Source: Stenogyne calaminthoides
Taxonomy: Eukaryota > Streptophyta > Magnoliopsida > Lamiales > Lamiaceae
Direction: 5' to 3'
Assembly (NCBI GenBank): GCA_037126765.1
Contig: JBBCBC010000032.1
Coordinates: 620,001 to 684,000 of the forward strand
Length of the DNA: 64,000 bases
Shown here: positions 54,939 to 64,000 of the stretch, one piece after another
Position numbering within the stretch: the stretch's first letter is position 1
Layout: each line of letters starts with the position of its first letter
The notes under the pieces: model-generated
What the model saw: only the letters and a program-made list of their open reading frames with translations
Database searches by the model: none
What the model was told of the DNA's origin: nothing
Translations under genes and position numbers: made by a program

Positions 54939-56394
54939 TGTTGGGAAATTTATTAGTTTTGATGAAAGTTCCAAAACAGTTGTAATAGGACCAGTCAGAG
55001 TTGTTAGCTGACTGATGATCTAGGTTTAGAACTAAGTTGATCAGTTGATAATTATTGTATAGAGCAACTGATGTAAAGATAGATAGATCACACATTGACA
55101 GGGAACTCAATGTGAGTAGTCTATAGTCTTGAAGATCTGAAGTGAAGACCAGAACACATCTGAAGTTATGAAGAAGAAGATAACGAGACAGAAGACCAGA
55201 TCAGACTGCATCAGAAGAAGTCAGTAAGTTGAGCTAAGACAACTTACATCTGGAGACTGTACAAGAAAGGCAGATCAGTTTCAACTGATCTGATCAGTTC
55301 AAGTAAAGTTGAATCAGGAGAATCAACCTACGTCAAACAAATTGATCAGACATTAAGAATGAAGAACTGCCAAGTCCAGGAATCATGGTACTTATTAGCC
55401 AATGAGGGATCGACACGTTTGTACGGAACTGATAGGGTTCAGGGTGTGAAAGGCTTTAAGCTCAACGGCTAGAAAGGACAAATTGCACGCTTTCGGCCAT
55501 GCTGGTTCTGAAGAACATCAAATCACCCCTGCAAACCTACCTAAAATAGACCTAGATTCAAATTGCTCTCCAAAGGCCAAGGTCTATATATATGAGATCA
55601 AACCTTCTTAGTAAGGTTACGGAAATTATACACAAGCTCAAGCTCAAGCAGATTTCCGCATGAAGAACACTCAAACGAAGATTAATTTTCTACGTGTTCA
55701 TCCCATAAGTTCTTAACAGAATTCTTATCCTTTAACATTAGGCTACTTAAACACTGGGATAGAATTTCAGTTGGAACAAACACAAATCTTATACCCAAAC
55801 CACAAGTTAGGTTAAGTTTATTTAGCAAGATCTCAAGCTAGGGTTTCTAGTCTTGATTTATGGGATTTTTGAGTGAGAACTTTATAAACATCTGTTGTAC
55901 TGTGTTGGACTAACAGAATAAACTAAGTCCAAGTTGGTTAAGTTGGTGCCCCTGCTGATAGAGAAGAGTGGACGTAGAGCAGTTGTCTGAACTACTATAA
56001 AATCTGTGTACTCGTTATATGTTTCACGTATTGCACAATACTGGTTTAAACACATGCATATTCTAAGTATGACTCAGATCTGCATCAAGCAGTTGGTCTG
56101 ATTAGACTGATCTTTTGTCATATGATCTATTTAAAAGAACTTAGAATTCTATTTTATTAAAACTGGTTTTTCACACGGGTTAGAACTTAGCTTCGGCACA
56201 TCAGCTAAACTGATAGACACCGAACTGATCTGCCCTCAGGCGTTTAATAAGTTGAATATCAGTTCAAACTGATCACTCACACTCTAATCAGGCTTATCTG
56301 CTTATCACACCTAATTCATGCAAAAGTTTGCAGAAGTCTATTCACCCCTCCCCTCTAGACTTCTGCCCTCACAAAAACCCGTTCAGGACCTACA
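54939..56394 (+). repeat. 3' LTR of element D (1456 bp)
   Basis: It runs TGTTGGGAAATTT to CGTTCAGGACCTACA and is followed by the target duplication ACTGA. It differs from the 5' LTR by scattered substitutions and a small deletion near 55575, indicating an insertion of some age. Confidence 0.92.
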
Positions 56395-56628
56395 ACTGAC
56401 ATGCATCATGTTGGTCCCGAAAAACCCATTTTAAAACTCGTAAAATCTCAATGGGAGGTGACTTAATTTTTTTTTTTAATGTGTTATGCAGATTTGCTAA
56501 AGTATGTATGACAGTTAATATGAAAGCAAATAAGAACACACGTATTTTTATAGTGGTTCGGACAACTCGTCCTACATCCACTCTTCCCTTCATGGGGCAC
56601 CAACTTAACCAACGGATGTTTACCGAAG

Positions 56629-56785
56629 TTCTCACTCAAAGCGGGACTTATCACCCTCTAAGGGATCGCTACCCTCCCTTTCGGGATTGCTTAGATGTTT
56701 TCTGGGGGTTCTCACTCAAACGGGACTTATCACCCTCGGGGGATCGCTACCCTCCCTTTCGGGATTCTTTAGATGTTTCTTGAGT
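56629..56785. repeat. tandem duplication (~80 bp) in solo LTR E
   Basis: TCTCACTCAAA-CGGGACTTATCACC-GGGATCGCTACCCTCC occurs twice in a row, with units starting near 56631 and 56711. Confidence 0.8.
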
Positions 56786-57339
56786 TCACACTCACCTACA
56801 AACTTAACCGATCGATTTGGGTAAGGTTTGTTTGGTTTCAACTAGGTTGAGATTTTCCTTACATTTGTTTTAGCCTCAATGCTAAGGATGGGAAAATCTC
56901 TCTAAGCTTAGGATATAGCATTTGTGCTTAGATCTAGGGTAGAATACTTTTGAATATATGTGTGTATTTCTTGCTCGTGTTCTATGAATGGAGTTGCTTG
57001 AATATTTTACTTTTATTTCACTTTGCGGATCCTCCATTATCTTCTTTTTGAAGATAGTGCAATGTATTTATAGTGTGGATTTAAATATTACCGATTTGGA
57101 AAGTAATATTCTAATCCATACTAATAACTTCCAACTTTTTCTTTGTCCTTTTTGCACTTTTCATTGCGAACTTTTATGTCACATCAATATGTGTGTTGTC
57201 TTCTTATTGGCCGTTGCTTTTTGTGTGTCTAACGGATCGATTTCAAATTTCGTCTTATTCTTTGTTCGACTCTTCCGATTCTGGTCGTTTGATCGGTATG
57301 CGATTTCGTCCGCAGAACTCGTGCAGAGAAATCTGGTGC

Positions 57340-57680
57340 GCATCGGTTCAACATATCGATCTTGCGCATCGATTCGGCATTAGTACTTCATCGATTCAAA
57401 GATCGATCTTGATCGATTCAAAGATATCGATCTTTGCATCGATCAAAGCATCAATCTTTGATCGGTTTAGCATCGATCTTGAATCGATTCAAAGATATCA
57501 ATCTCAGATCGATTCAAATCGATCTTGCATCGATTCAAAGATCGAGATCTTGCATCGATTTCAAAGATCGATCTTGCATTAGTTCAAAGATCGATCTTGA
57601 ATCGCTTCAAAGATATTAATCTTCGAGATCGATTCAAAGATCGATCTTGAATCGATCAAAGACATCGATCTTGAATAAGT
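57340..57680. repeat. GATCGATTCAAAGATCGATCTTG-like array in solo LTR E
   Basis: Imperfect units containing ATCGATTCAAAGATCGATC repeat more than ten times. CAG and CTG are almost absent here, so the true units may differ (see the finding on CAG/CTG loss). Confidence 0.7.
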
Positions 57681-57894
57681 TAAAGATATCGATTCGAATC
57701 GCACGGATTGCTCGTAAATGCTAGACGAGCGATTTCGATTTCTTCTTCTTCTGATTTCTTCTTCTTCTGATTTCTGATTTCTTCTTCTTAACTTGTTCTC
57801 TCGTTCTCCCTCAACTTGTTATCTGTAGATTAATTTAAATAACACAAGTTGATAATGTTTTGGCATAATTTATCAAAACTAAAATATCCCAACA

Positions 57895-59243
57895 CATCAC
57901 ATGTGAAATTCTTAGGCTGAGTTTGAGGCTAGAAATCACGAAGCAAATCCTAGTGTCGAAAATTATGATGTGATGTCTGATGAGTTCGAGGCTAGAAATG
58001 ACAAAGCTAATTCTAGTACCGAAACTTCTGATGAGATGTGTGATCAGTTTCAGGTTAGCATGTTATACTTTAAATATTATTGTGTTTATTTTTTCTATTT
58101 GTTGCTTTCCTGATATGTTTAAATAGTGACATGCATCAAATGCAGACTCTTGTGACTCCTGTGCGAGATATGAATGTGAATACAGAAAAGACTCATGATC
58201 TGGAGGAGACCGGTGCTGAAATGTTGAGTTTCAATTCTCCATATGGGTCACCTTCTCGCCGCGAGTATCCTCTCTCACATGATTGATATTTATTTCAAAT
58301 TCTCGAACTTTAAGATATTGTTGTGTTTATTTTCTTTATTTGTTGCTTTCCTGATATATTTAGATGACATGCATCAAATGCAGACTCCTGTGCATTGTGT
58401 GCTAGTTATTACCACGAATATGAATGTGAGTTTGAATGTGGAAGATATCAGTGCACTGTAAGAGCCGAATGTGATCTCCGTTTGTATAGTCTTCTCTTGA
58501 TAAGCTTGAAAATAATTTATTCTTTTGCACCCTGACACTTTGTTTTCACTCATTGATCTTCAGGGACGCAGATCTCCGGTGCATGCAGAAGCGGCTCATG
58601 ATCCGGAAGAGCCCAATGCTGAAGCGGTGAGTTTTTATTTCTCCATTTGTATCACCTTCTCGCCACGGGTATCCTCTCTCACATGATTGTTTCTGATTTT
58701 GTTTCACGTGGTGACATGATTGATAGTTATTGTAAACCTCGAACTTTATTATTTGTTGCTTTCCCGATATATTTAGATGACATGCATCAAATGCAGACTC
58801 CTATGCATCGTGTGCTAGTTATCAATACGAATGTGAATTTGAATGTGGAAGATTAGTGTTCTAGAAGAGCTGAATATGATCTTCGTTTATATCACTTTCT
58901 CTTGATAAGCTGAAAATTTATTTATTCTTCTGCATTCTGACATTTTATTTTCACTCATTGATCTTCAGGAACAAAAGAAGGAAAGAAGGATGTTTTCGTT
59001 GTATAGGAAACCGACTCATGTTACGAAAGGGCCCAATGCTGAAGAGGTGTGTTTTTATTTTTCCATCCACACTCACATGATTGTTTCTGGTTTTGTTCTC
59101 CGTGGTCACATGATTGATATTTATTGCAAATCCTCGAACTTTAAAATATTATTGTGTTTATTTTCTTTATTTGTTGCTTTCCCGATATATTTAGATAATG
59201 ACATGCATCAAATGCAGACTCATGTGAATATGCAAGGGCCTCA
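57895..59243 (+). pseudogene. copy B gene remnant, repeated exon modules
   Basis: This continues unit B after solo LTR E. Small acidic exons with AG and GT borders recur: 57914-58053 (FEARNHEANPS and FEARNDKANSS repeats), about 58144-58240 (MQTLVTPVRDMNVNTEKTHD, EETGAEM), 58563-58628 (GRRSPVHAEAAHDPEEPNAE) and 58970-59047 (FSLYRKPTHVTKGPNAEE). The introns also repeat: GACATGCATCAAATGCAG and TGCTAGTTATCA strings occur in each module. The pattern is tandem amplification of an exon-intron module of about 350-400 bases. The encoded repeats are unknown to me. The modules lack a common open frame, so the gene is decayed. Confidence 0.5.
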
Positions 59244-60835
59244 TGTTCTAGAGTCAATCTATTGTAAGGACATAATACTCGATGATATTCAGTTTGATTT
59301 AATATTATAGTTCATTTAATATTAATGAATGACAATACAATTGTTTGAATATTATGTTTGATTGTTTGCATTTATTCATGCAAGTGTTCACTTGAGTCAT
59401 TGTTGTCATTGAATGTGTGAGAACTCATATGACTTAAGCATGATTCTCAAATAGCCCCGATCAAGGATCATCAAGAATGGGATATTGATGATACAATGGA
59501 GATTGGTGTGCGATCTGCATCATACTCTTAGAGAGTGTAGTAAGATCTCACTTACTACGAGATACTAGGTATCTCATGATGGATACACAAATACCTCAGA
59601 GGGTATTGATATACCCATCCGAGAAACCGTTTGATGTAAGTCCAAAATATGTTTCTACGGATATCTCGGTTAGTGGAAGCGATGCGATACTCCTCTGACT
59701 TGATGTCAATACGCACGAAATGTGTGGAGTGATGAACTTTGACCATGACCGACGCTTGCACCCTTCCATGCGTAGATATGGCTTGGATTGAGTTCATCAT
59801 GAAGCGCATGTGCGTGGTAGTTGAGCCAAGAATATGATTCATTCCTCAATGTGGATTTAGAGAGATTACTCATCTTCTCATCATAATTGGATCAAAGTCA
59901 TCGGCCGATGCACGTCAACTTAGACTTTATGGCTAAGTGTGATATACATGATCAATTAGTGATTAGAGATAATATGATTAAGTTATTTGAATAGACACTT
60001 CATCATGTTCAAGACTTAATCGAGTATTCGCGAATGAAAGGAGGAAATCGTAATAGCCCATGTTTCAGTTACATGTAGTTGCATGTTTCTCGCAACGTAC
60101 CTCATATATTGAGAATGTCTGATTAATAGTCTAGAGATCAATTAAGACCGTTAGTTTGACTAATCGCTTGATATATGAGGGCCTATGGGTCACACAACAA
60201 GTAGTTCCCTTTTACAGATTATAGTTGGTTGATTAAATGTTAAATTGGATTTAATATTTAATTTATGGAGAATTAATTATTAATAGATTAATTTAGAATT
60301 AATTAGTATTAATGTTTAATTAAATTGAATTTAATTAAATAGGATTTCCAATAATAATATATGAAATATTATTATAGGATTTAATATATATGGAATCAAA
60401 TCCGTAGAGATTTGATATATATGGGAATTAAATCTGTAGAGATTTTATATATGAGAAATAAATCTAAGAGATTTATTTTATAAGATTAGGGATTTTATTT
60501 CCTAATCAGGTTAGCTTAATATTTTAGCTGGGTCTCCCCTATATATAAGAGCACTTGGGAATTCATAATACAAGGATTCATATTTTCTCCATAAAATCTA
60601 GAATAAGATTTTTTTCTAGCAAATTCTGTCTCAGATTCAATGCTGGCAAATCTGTGCAAGTCAGTGAACGGGGATTACATGGATACCATAGTAGAGAAAT
60701 ACGCGTACGATTTACTGTAAGGTTTCTCTTTATGTTTATACGTATTCAATTATGCAATTACGTGTTTGTTGTTGGTGAACTATTTATTTCCACTGCGCAT
60801 GTATTACGTGTTTACGTGCCTCTAAATTCCAACAC
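59244..60835 (+). repeat. solo LTR F2 (1592 bp)
   Basis: It runs TGTTCTAGAGTC to CTAAATTCCAACA and aligns with solo LTR F1. Flanks CCTCA and CGGGT differ, so there is no target duplication. Host sequence between the flanks, present in sister modules, is missing. A TATA box (CCTATATATAAGAG) is near 60539. Confidence 0.8.
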
Positions 60836-61575
60836 GGGTATCCTCCCGCACATTATTGTTTCTGGTTTTGTTCCCCGTGGTCACGTGATTGATATTTATT
60901 GCAAACCTCGAACTTTATTGTTTGTTGCTTTCCCTATATATTTAGATGACATGCATCAAATGCAGACTCATGTGCATCGTGTGCTAATTATCAATATGAA
61001 TATGAATGTGAATTTGAATGTGGAAGAGATTAGTGTTCTAGAAGAGCCGGATTTGATCTCCCGTTGTATCACTTTCTCTTGATAAGCTTGAAAATTATTT
61101 ATTCTTCTGCATTAATTCTGACACATTGCTTTCACTCATTGATCTTCAGGAACGCAAGAAGGATGGCTTCAGTGTTAAAGAAAACGGCTCCATTTTCGAA
61201 AGGATCCAATGCTGAATTGGTGAGTTTTTATTTTCTCCATTTGTATCACTTTCTCTTGATAAGCTTGAAAATCATTTATTCTTTTGCATTCTGGCAAATT
61301 TGCTTTCCCTCATTGATCTCCAAGGACGTGGGAAGCGACAAAAAAAACCAATGGCGAAATATTCTCCCTAAATGATCAGGTCTACCAAAATAAAATTATC
61401 AGCAAAAAATTCTACGAGTTGATGACAGTCCGGCAAAACAGAAGCAACTACAGGAACTTATGATATATTGGAAGCAACTCACACATACATATACGGTATC
61501 GCTCCAAAACATAAATATGTACATAAATATAAATATATAATTTAAGTGACGGTTGGATTTCTTGACTCCCCTGCA
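60836..61575 (+). pseudogene. copy B gene remnant, last module and terminal exon
   Basis: It contains one more exon module (CGGGTATCC start, ATGCATCAAATGCAG, exon at 61150-61219 with the SNAELV ending) and the terminal segment GACGTGGGAAGCGACAAAAAA to about 61480. It matches 18590-19360 of copy A up to CTTGACTCCCCTGCA. The terminal segment reads in one frame as GRGKRQKK, then in another EIFSLNDQVYQNK and KFYELMTVRQN before a stop. Unit B ends here and unduplicated DNA follows. Confidence 0.5.
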
Positions 61576-62155
61576 AAGCAAGCGTCAGACTCATCTCTAC
61601 TCACGCTGTCAAACGTCTCATTTGCTCCCGTAGGTTCGCTGCTATAATTATGGTATTTCTTCATTATTAATTTGCTCTGCTTCCTTTTTCTTTTCTAATA
61701 AAAAATTAAACAAGCGTCTATTCGGGAATAATATATCGTTGTTTGGACTCCCAATACTTCTCGACTCCCCGATAAAGCAAGCGTCAAAGGTACGCTTCAA
61801 ATTTCACTTTTAAGTGTAATTTCAAGTGTATCCTGATTATCGAAATTTCTTTGTATTTGTATCTATATGGAAAGCTTGGATGACAGTTTCATTGTATTCA
61901 AGGATACTACACTACTGCTCATGCCCTGTTCTAATGGAAAATATAATTTTCTGATTTAAAAAAAGAATATGTTGATGTAAAACAGGTAACCTCAACTTCA
62001 TGTGTATTATGATTATTGGAATTGCTTTGTATTTGTTCTCTATAGAAAACTTGGATGACACTTTCATTGTATTCAAGGGTCTGCTCATGTTGTTCTAATG
62101 GAATATATATAATTTTCTGATTAAAAAAATATTAATCTGCATTAATTCTCCCTCC
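61576..62155. repeat. intergenic DNA with two internal direct repeats
   Basis: A segment at about 61815-61965 (CTTTGTATTTGT, CTTGGATGAC, TTTCATTGTATTCAAGG, CTAATGGAA, ATAATTTTCTGATT) is repeated at about 62005-62130. The GACTCCCC-AAAGCAAGCGTC string occurs at 61564 and 61776. I see no gene. Confidence 0.75.
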
Positions 62156-62159
62156 TCTA

Positions 62160-63445
62160 AAGAATGAATTGGGGTGGTCTACTAGACATGGTTCTTCTCA
62201 AGCTCCAAAGGATGAAGATTCAGATTATAATGAAGAGTCTGATGATGATCTTGACTTAGATGGAGGCCCAAAGAGCCATGAAAGTCGGAAGAATAATACA
62301 TGATTTAAGGATTTTTTTTTCAGTCGCTAGACACTTTAACGGTGGAGCAGATAAATGAGCCTGAACAAGAATAACATTGCCCAACATGCAAAGGAGGCCG
62401 TGGAGTTTGTCGTTGGTACGTTAGTTTGCAACCCCTTATTTCTCATGCTGGAACTACACAATCCAGAGGGTCGAAGCTCCACAGAGAGCTTAGTAAAGTT
62501 TTGCATGAGGAACTTCGGTTGAGGTGAATGTCAACAGTGCCAGCTGGCGAAGTCTATGGCATGTGGCATGGTCTTGCGCAAAAACCTGACAAACAGATAG
62601 TGTGGCCACCTATGGTGGTGATAAGGAACACAAACCTTGAAAAAGATGAAAATGATAAAGTATGACATTCTTGCATTTTGTTTCTATTTTTGGTATTTGT
62701 GGTACACTAAATCTCTATGTTTTGAACTTCATTTTCAGTGGAAAGGGATGAGAAATCAAGAGCTTCTTAATTGCTTTAGAGGATATAATATAGTAAGTGC
62801 AAGACATTCGTATGGACCTCAGGGACACCGTGGCTTAAGTGTGTTGATTTTTCAGGCCTTTGCTTTGGGGTATAGAAGCTGAACGCCTAAGCACGAGTTT
62901 CCAAGATAACTCTAGAGACATGAACCCTTGGGAGAAATTTGGTTGACATCTAAACTACTCTGAAATACAACGTCCACTCTATGGATACATGGCTGAGAAG
63001 CAAGAGTTGGACAACTTTAACCAACACTGCCAAGTGCTTCATCTCCACTTCTCTCTCTATATACACACTCACACATACGTATATATGTTTGTGTGTGTAT
63101 TTTGTGGTCTGTGAGGTTCTTCTCCCTCCTCTCTCCATGTCAATGCCACTAAATTGTTGTCATTAATTTACTAATTGGTGGTGTTGTTTCAAAATTCTCC
63201 ATAATGCATAGGTAATTCCAAGCTGAAATATGACATGTGCTCATATTGTGAGATGGTCGTGAATCAAATGAAGCATATGAATGGGCTCAACCAGTAGCTA
63301 ACGTATTTCAAGAAATTTTTTACCAAAGAACAGATGAGAAAGATAGCTCTTCAACAGTATGTGCTTGAATTGAGCAATTTGTTGAATGACGAATGTGCTA
63401 TGAAGACGGTGACCCAGAAACACTACCAACAAGAAAAATAAGAGG
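62160..63445 (+). pseudogene. SGS3-like: SGS3-like pseudogene with introns
   Basis: Exon 1 (to 62659), in shifting frames: DEDSDYNEESDDDLDLDGGP, KSHESRKNN, LDTLTVEQINEPEQE, CPTCKGGRG plus WYVSLQPLISHAG (zinc-finger XS region), SKLHRELSKVLHEELRLR, then AQKPDKQIVWPPMVVIRNTN of the XS domain. An intron at 62660-62738 (GTATGA to TTTTCAG) leads to GMRNQELLNC, ARHSYGPQGHRGLSVLIFQA, then LYGYMAEKQELDNFNQHCQ. A second intron, 63034-63211, precedes SKLKYDMCSYCEMVVNQMKH of the coiled coil. SGS3 is the plant RNA-silencing cofactor of RDR6. Stops (62310, 62370, 63296 areas) and frameshifts kill the gene. Kept introns mean a DNA-level duplicate, not a retrocopy. The end is lost after about 63445. Confidence 0.85.
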
Positions 63446-63579
63446 TATGTTAAAAAGTTGGATCCACTGTCAAGATTGGAAAATAAAACATTCTTGTTGC
63501 ATTTTGTTAGTTGATTTATAGCATCGTATTGAGTATCAATAAAGTAAACTGTTTCTTTTTATATATCTTGCAACGAAAC
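63446..63579. other. short spacer, nothing recognised
   Basis: AT-rich sequence between the SGS3-like pseudogene and a probable LTR start. Confidence 0.6.
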
Positions 63580-64000
63580 TGTTGATGTTGCCACCGATGT
63601 TACAACATTGGTTACAACGTCGGTATTCACCCTTTCTTCTTAACCACTAACACTTCTATGTTCAATGTTGTCTTTGATGTTGTTGACTGCAGGTTGACGA
63701 TCTAGGTTGTTCTGCAAGATTCCAGAAGGTTCCACAAGCTTCAAGAATCGAGTGGAAGGGACTAGATCATGCAACTGTTTTCAGAAGATTGGAGAAGACC
63801 CAATAAGTGGCAGTTACAAAGATTATGGAAGAGTGGATTGAAGAGTTTCTAGATCCTTCAAGGAGGCTCTAATAAGGCATACACGAAGTCTATAAATAGA
63901 AGACCTTGATGCTCACATCAATTGCCGAACATTTCTATATATCGTGTGTCAGTCAGTCGAAGCAACAACCGAGCATCAACTGTAGAGTGCGTGAGTGCAT
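63580..64000 (+). repeat. probable LTR start of another retrotransposon, cut by window edge
   Basis: TGTTGATGTTGCCACC starts a stretch unlike the DNA before it. A TATA box (GTCTATAAATAGAAG, 63889-63900) lies about 310 bases in, followed by a leader-like GCATCAATTG region, as in copia LTRs. The right end lies outside the window. Confidence 0.45.

Larger units (their letters stand above)
41467..56394 (+). mobile_element. copia/SIRE-like retrotransposon D (14.9 kb, with inner solo LTR)
   Basis: LTRs are at 41467-42932 and 54939-56394, the primer site at 42935-42946, gag at 43076-45685, pol at 45688-49088, ORF3 with its own promoter at 49632-53083, an inserted solo LTR at 53145-54728, and a polypurine tract at 54925-54937. 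The perfect target duplication is ACTGA (41462-41466 and 56395-56399). A long Gag with coiled-coil tail, plus a large ORF after pol, is the layout of the SIRE/Maximus branch of copia. Removing the solo LTR leaves about 13.3 kb. Gag-pol has about a dozen stops or frame changes, so the copy is probably dead, although most motifs are preserved. Confidence 0.92.
56409..57894 (-). repeat. solo LTR E (1486 bp), related to element N
   Basis: On the plus strand it runs TGTTGGTCCCGAAAAACCC to AATATCCCAACA, with perfect duplication CATCA (56404-56408 and 57895-57899). On the minus strand it carries the block ATCCACACTATAAATACA and the CGAACCACTATA and AAATGGGTTTT stretches of the N LTR, so it is an LTR of a related family in reverse orientation. 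It contains a tandem duplication (about 56629-56785) and a GATCGATTCAAA-rich array (57340-57680). Confidence 0.85.

Noticed and set aside
57193..57619. Ser/Ile/Asp-repeat proteins in solo LTR E
   Set aside because: They are translations of the GATCGATTCAAA array, in a patch with suspect CAG/CTG content.
1..64000. A host defence system or biosynthetic cluster
   Set aside because: All recognisable genes are retrotransposon genes or decayed plant genes. No co-directed set of intact host genes exists in the window.

Overview
This is nuclear DNA from a flowering plant, most likely a eudicot. The evidence is AT-rich intergenic sequence, spliced remnants of plant-specific gene families, and nested LTR retrotransposons with plant-type tRNA-Met primer sites (TGGTATCAGAGC). 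I see no intact host protein-coding gene and no tRNA, rRNA or CRISPR array. About 80 percent of the window is retrotransposon.

Layout. (1) 1-11961: two minus-strand Ty1/copia copies of one family (G1 and G2). G1 sits inside the leader of G2, and the G2 LTR is split by a complete non-autonomous LTR element N (6949-11827, target duplication AACGG). (2) 11962-12370: a degenerate GACCCG-type tandem array holding a 79-bp mini-LTR with its own target duplication CCCTG. (3) 12371-16450: low-complexity intergenic DNA ending in an Athila-like gypsy gag remnant. (4) 16450-61580: a decayed multi-exon gene, probably plant-mobile-domain-like, tandemly duplicated as a ~2.64-kb unit. Copy A (16723-19362) is compact. 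Copy B (19363-61575) was blown apart by insertions: copia/SIRE-like element B (19477-30157, minus, duplication CAGGC), Tat-type gypsy element C (30241-~40391, plus, 3' LTR missing), copia/SIRE-like element D (41467-56394, plus, duplication ACTGA, containing a solo LTR), solo LTR E (56409-57894, duplication CATCA) and a further solo LTR (59244-60835). (5) 61576-63579: small duplications, then an SGS3-like pseudogene with its introns. (6) 63580-64000: the probable start of another LTR, cut by the window edge.

Elements B and D are one family: gag, protease, integrase, RT and RNase H, then a large extra ORF (ORF3) after pol. In D, ORF3 is one 1045-codon frame with five stops and no frameshift, preceded by its own TATA box and a 5'-UTR intron. 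Element C has gag, PR, RT, RNase H, a second RNase H and integrase in sense. Downstream it has a spliced antisense ORF with its own TATA box.

The most notable global signal is patchy: in parts of N, in most of the gag-pol and the right LTR of B, and in part of E, CAG/CTG trinucleotides are replaced by CG-containing strings relative to sister copies. This is not cytosine deamination. It looks like a systematic consensus error at CHG-methylated sites, and it makes much of B look more broken than it may be. Element C instead shows nonsense codons that fit genuine C-to-T decay.
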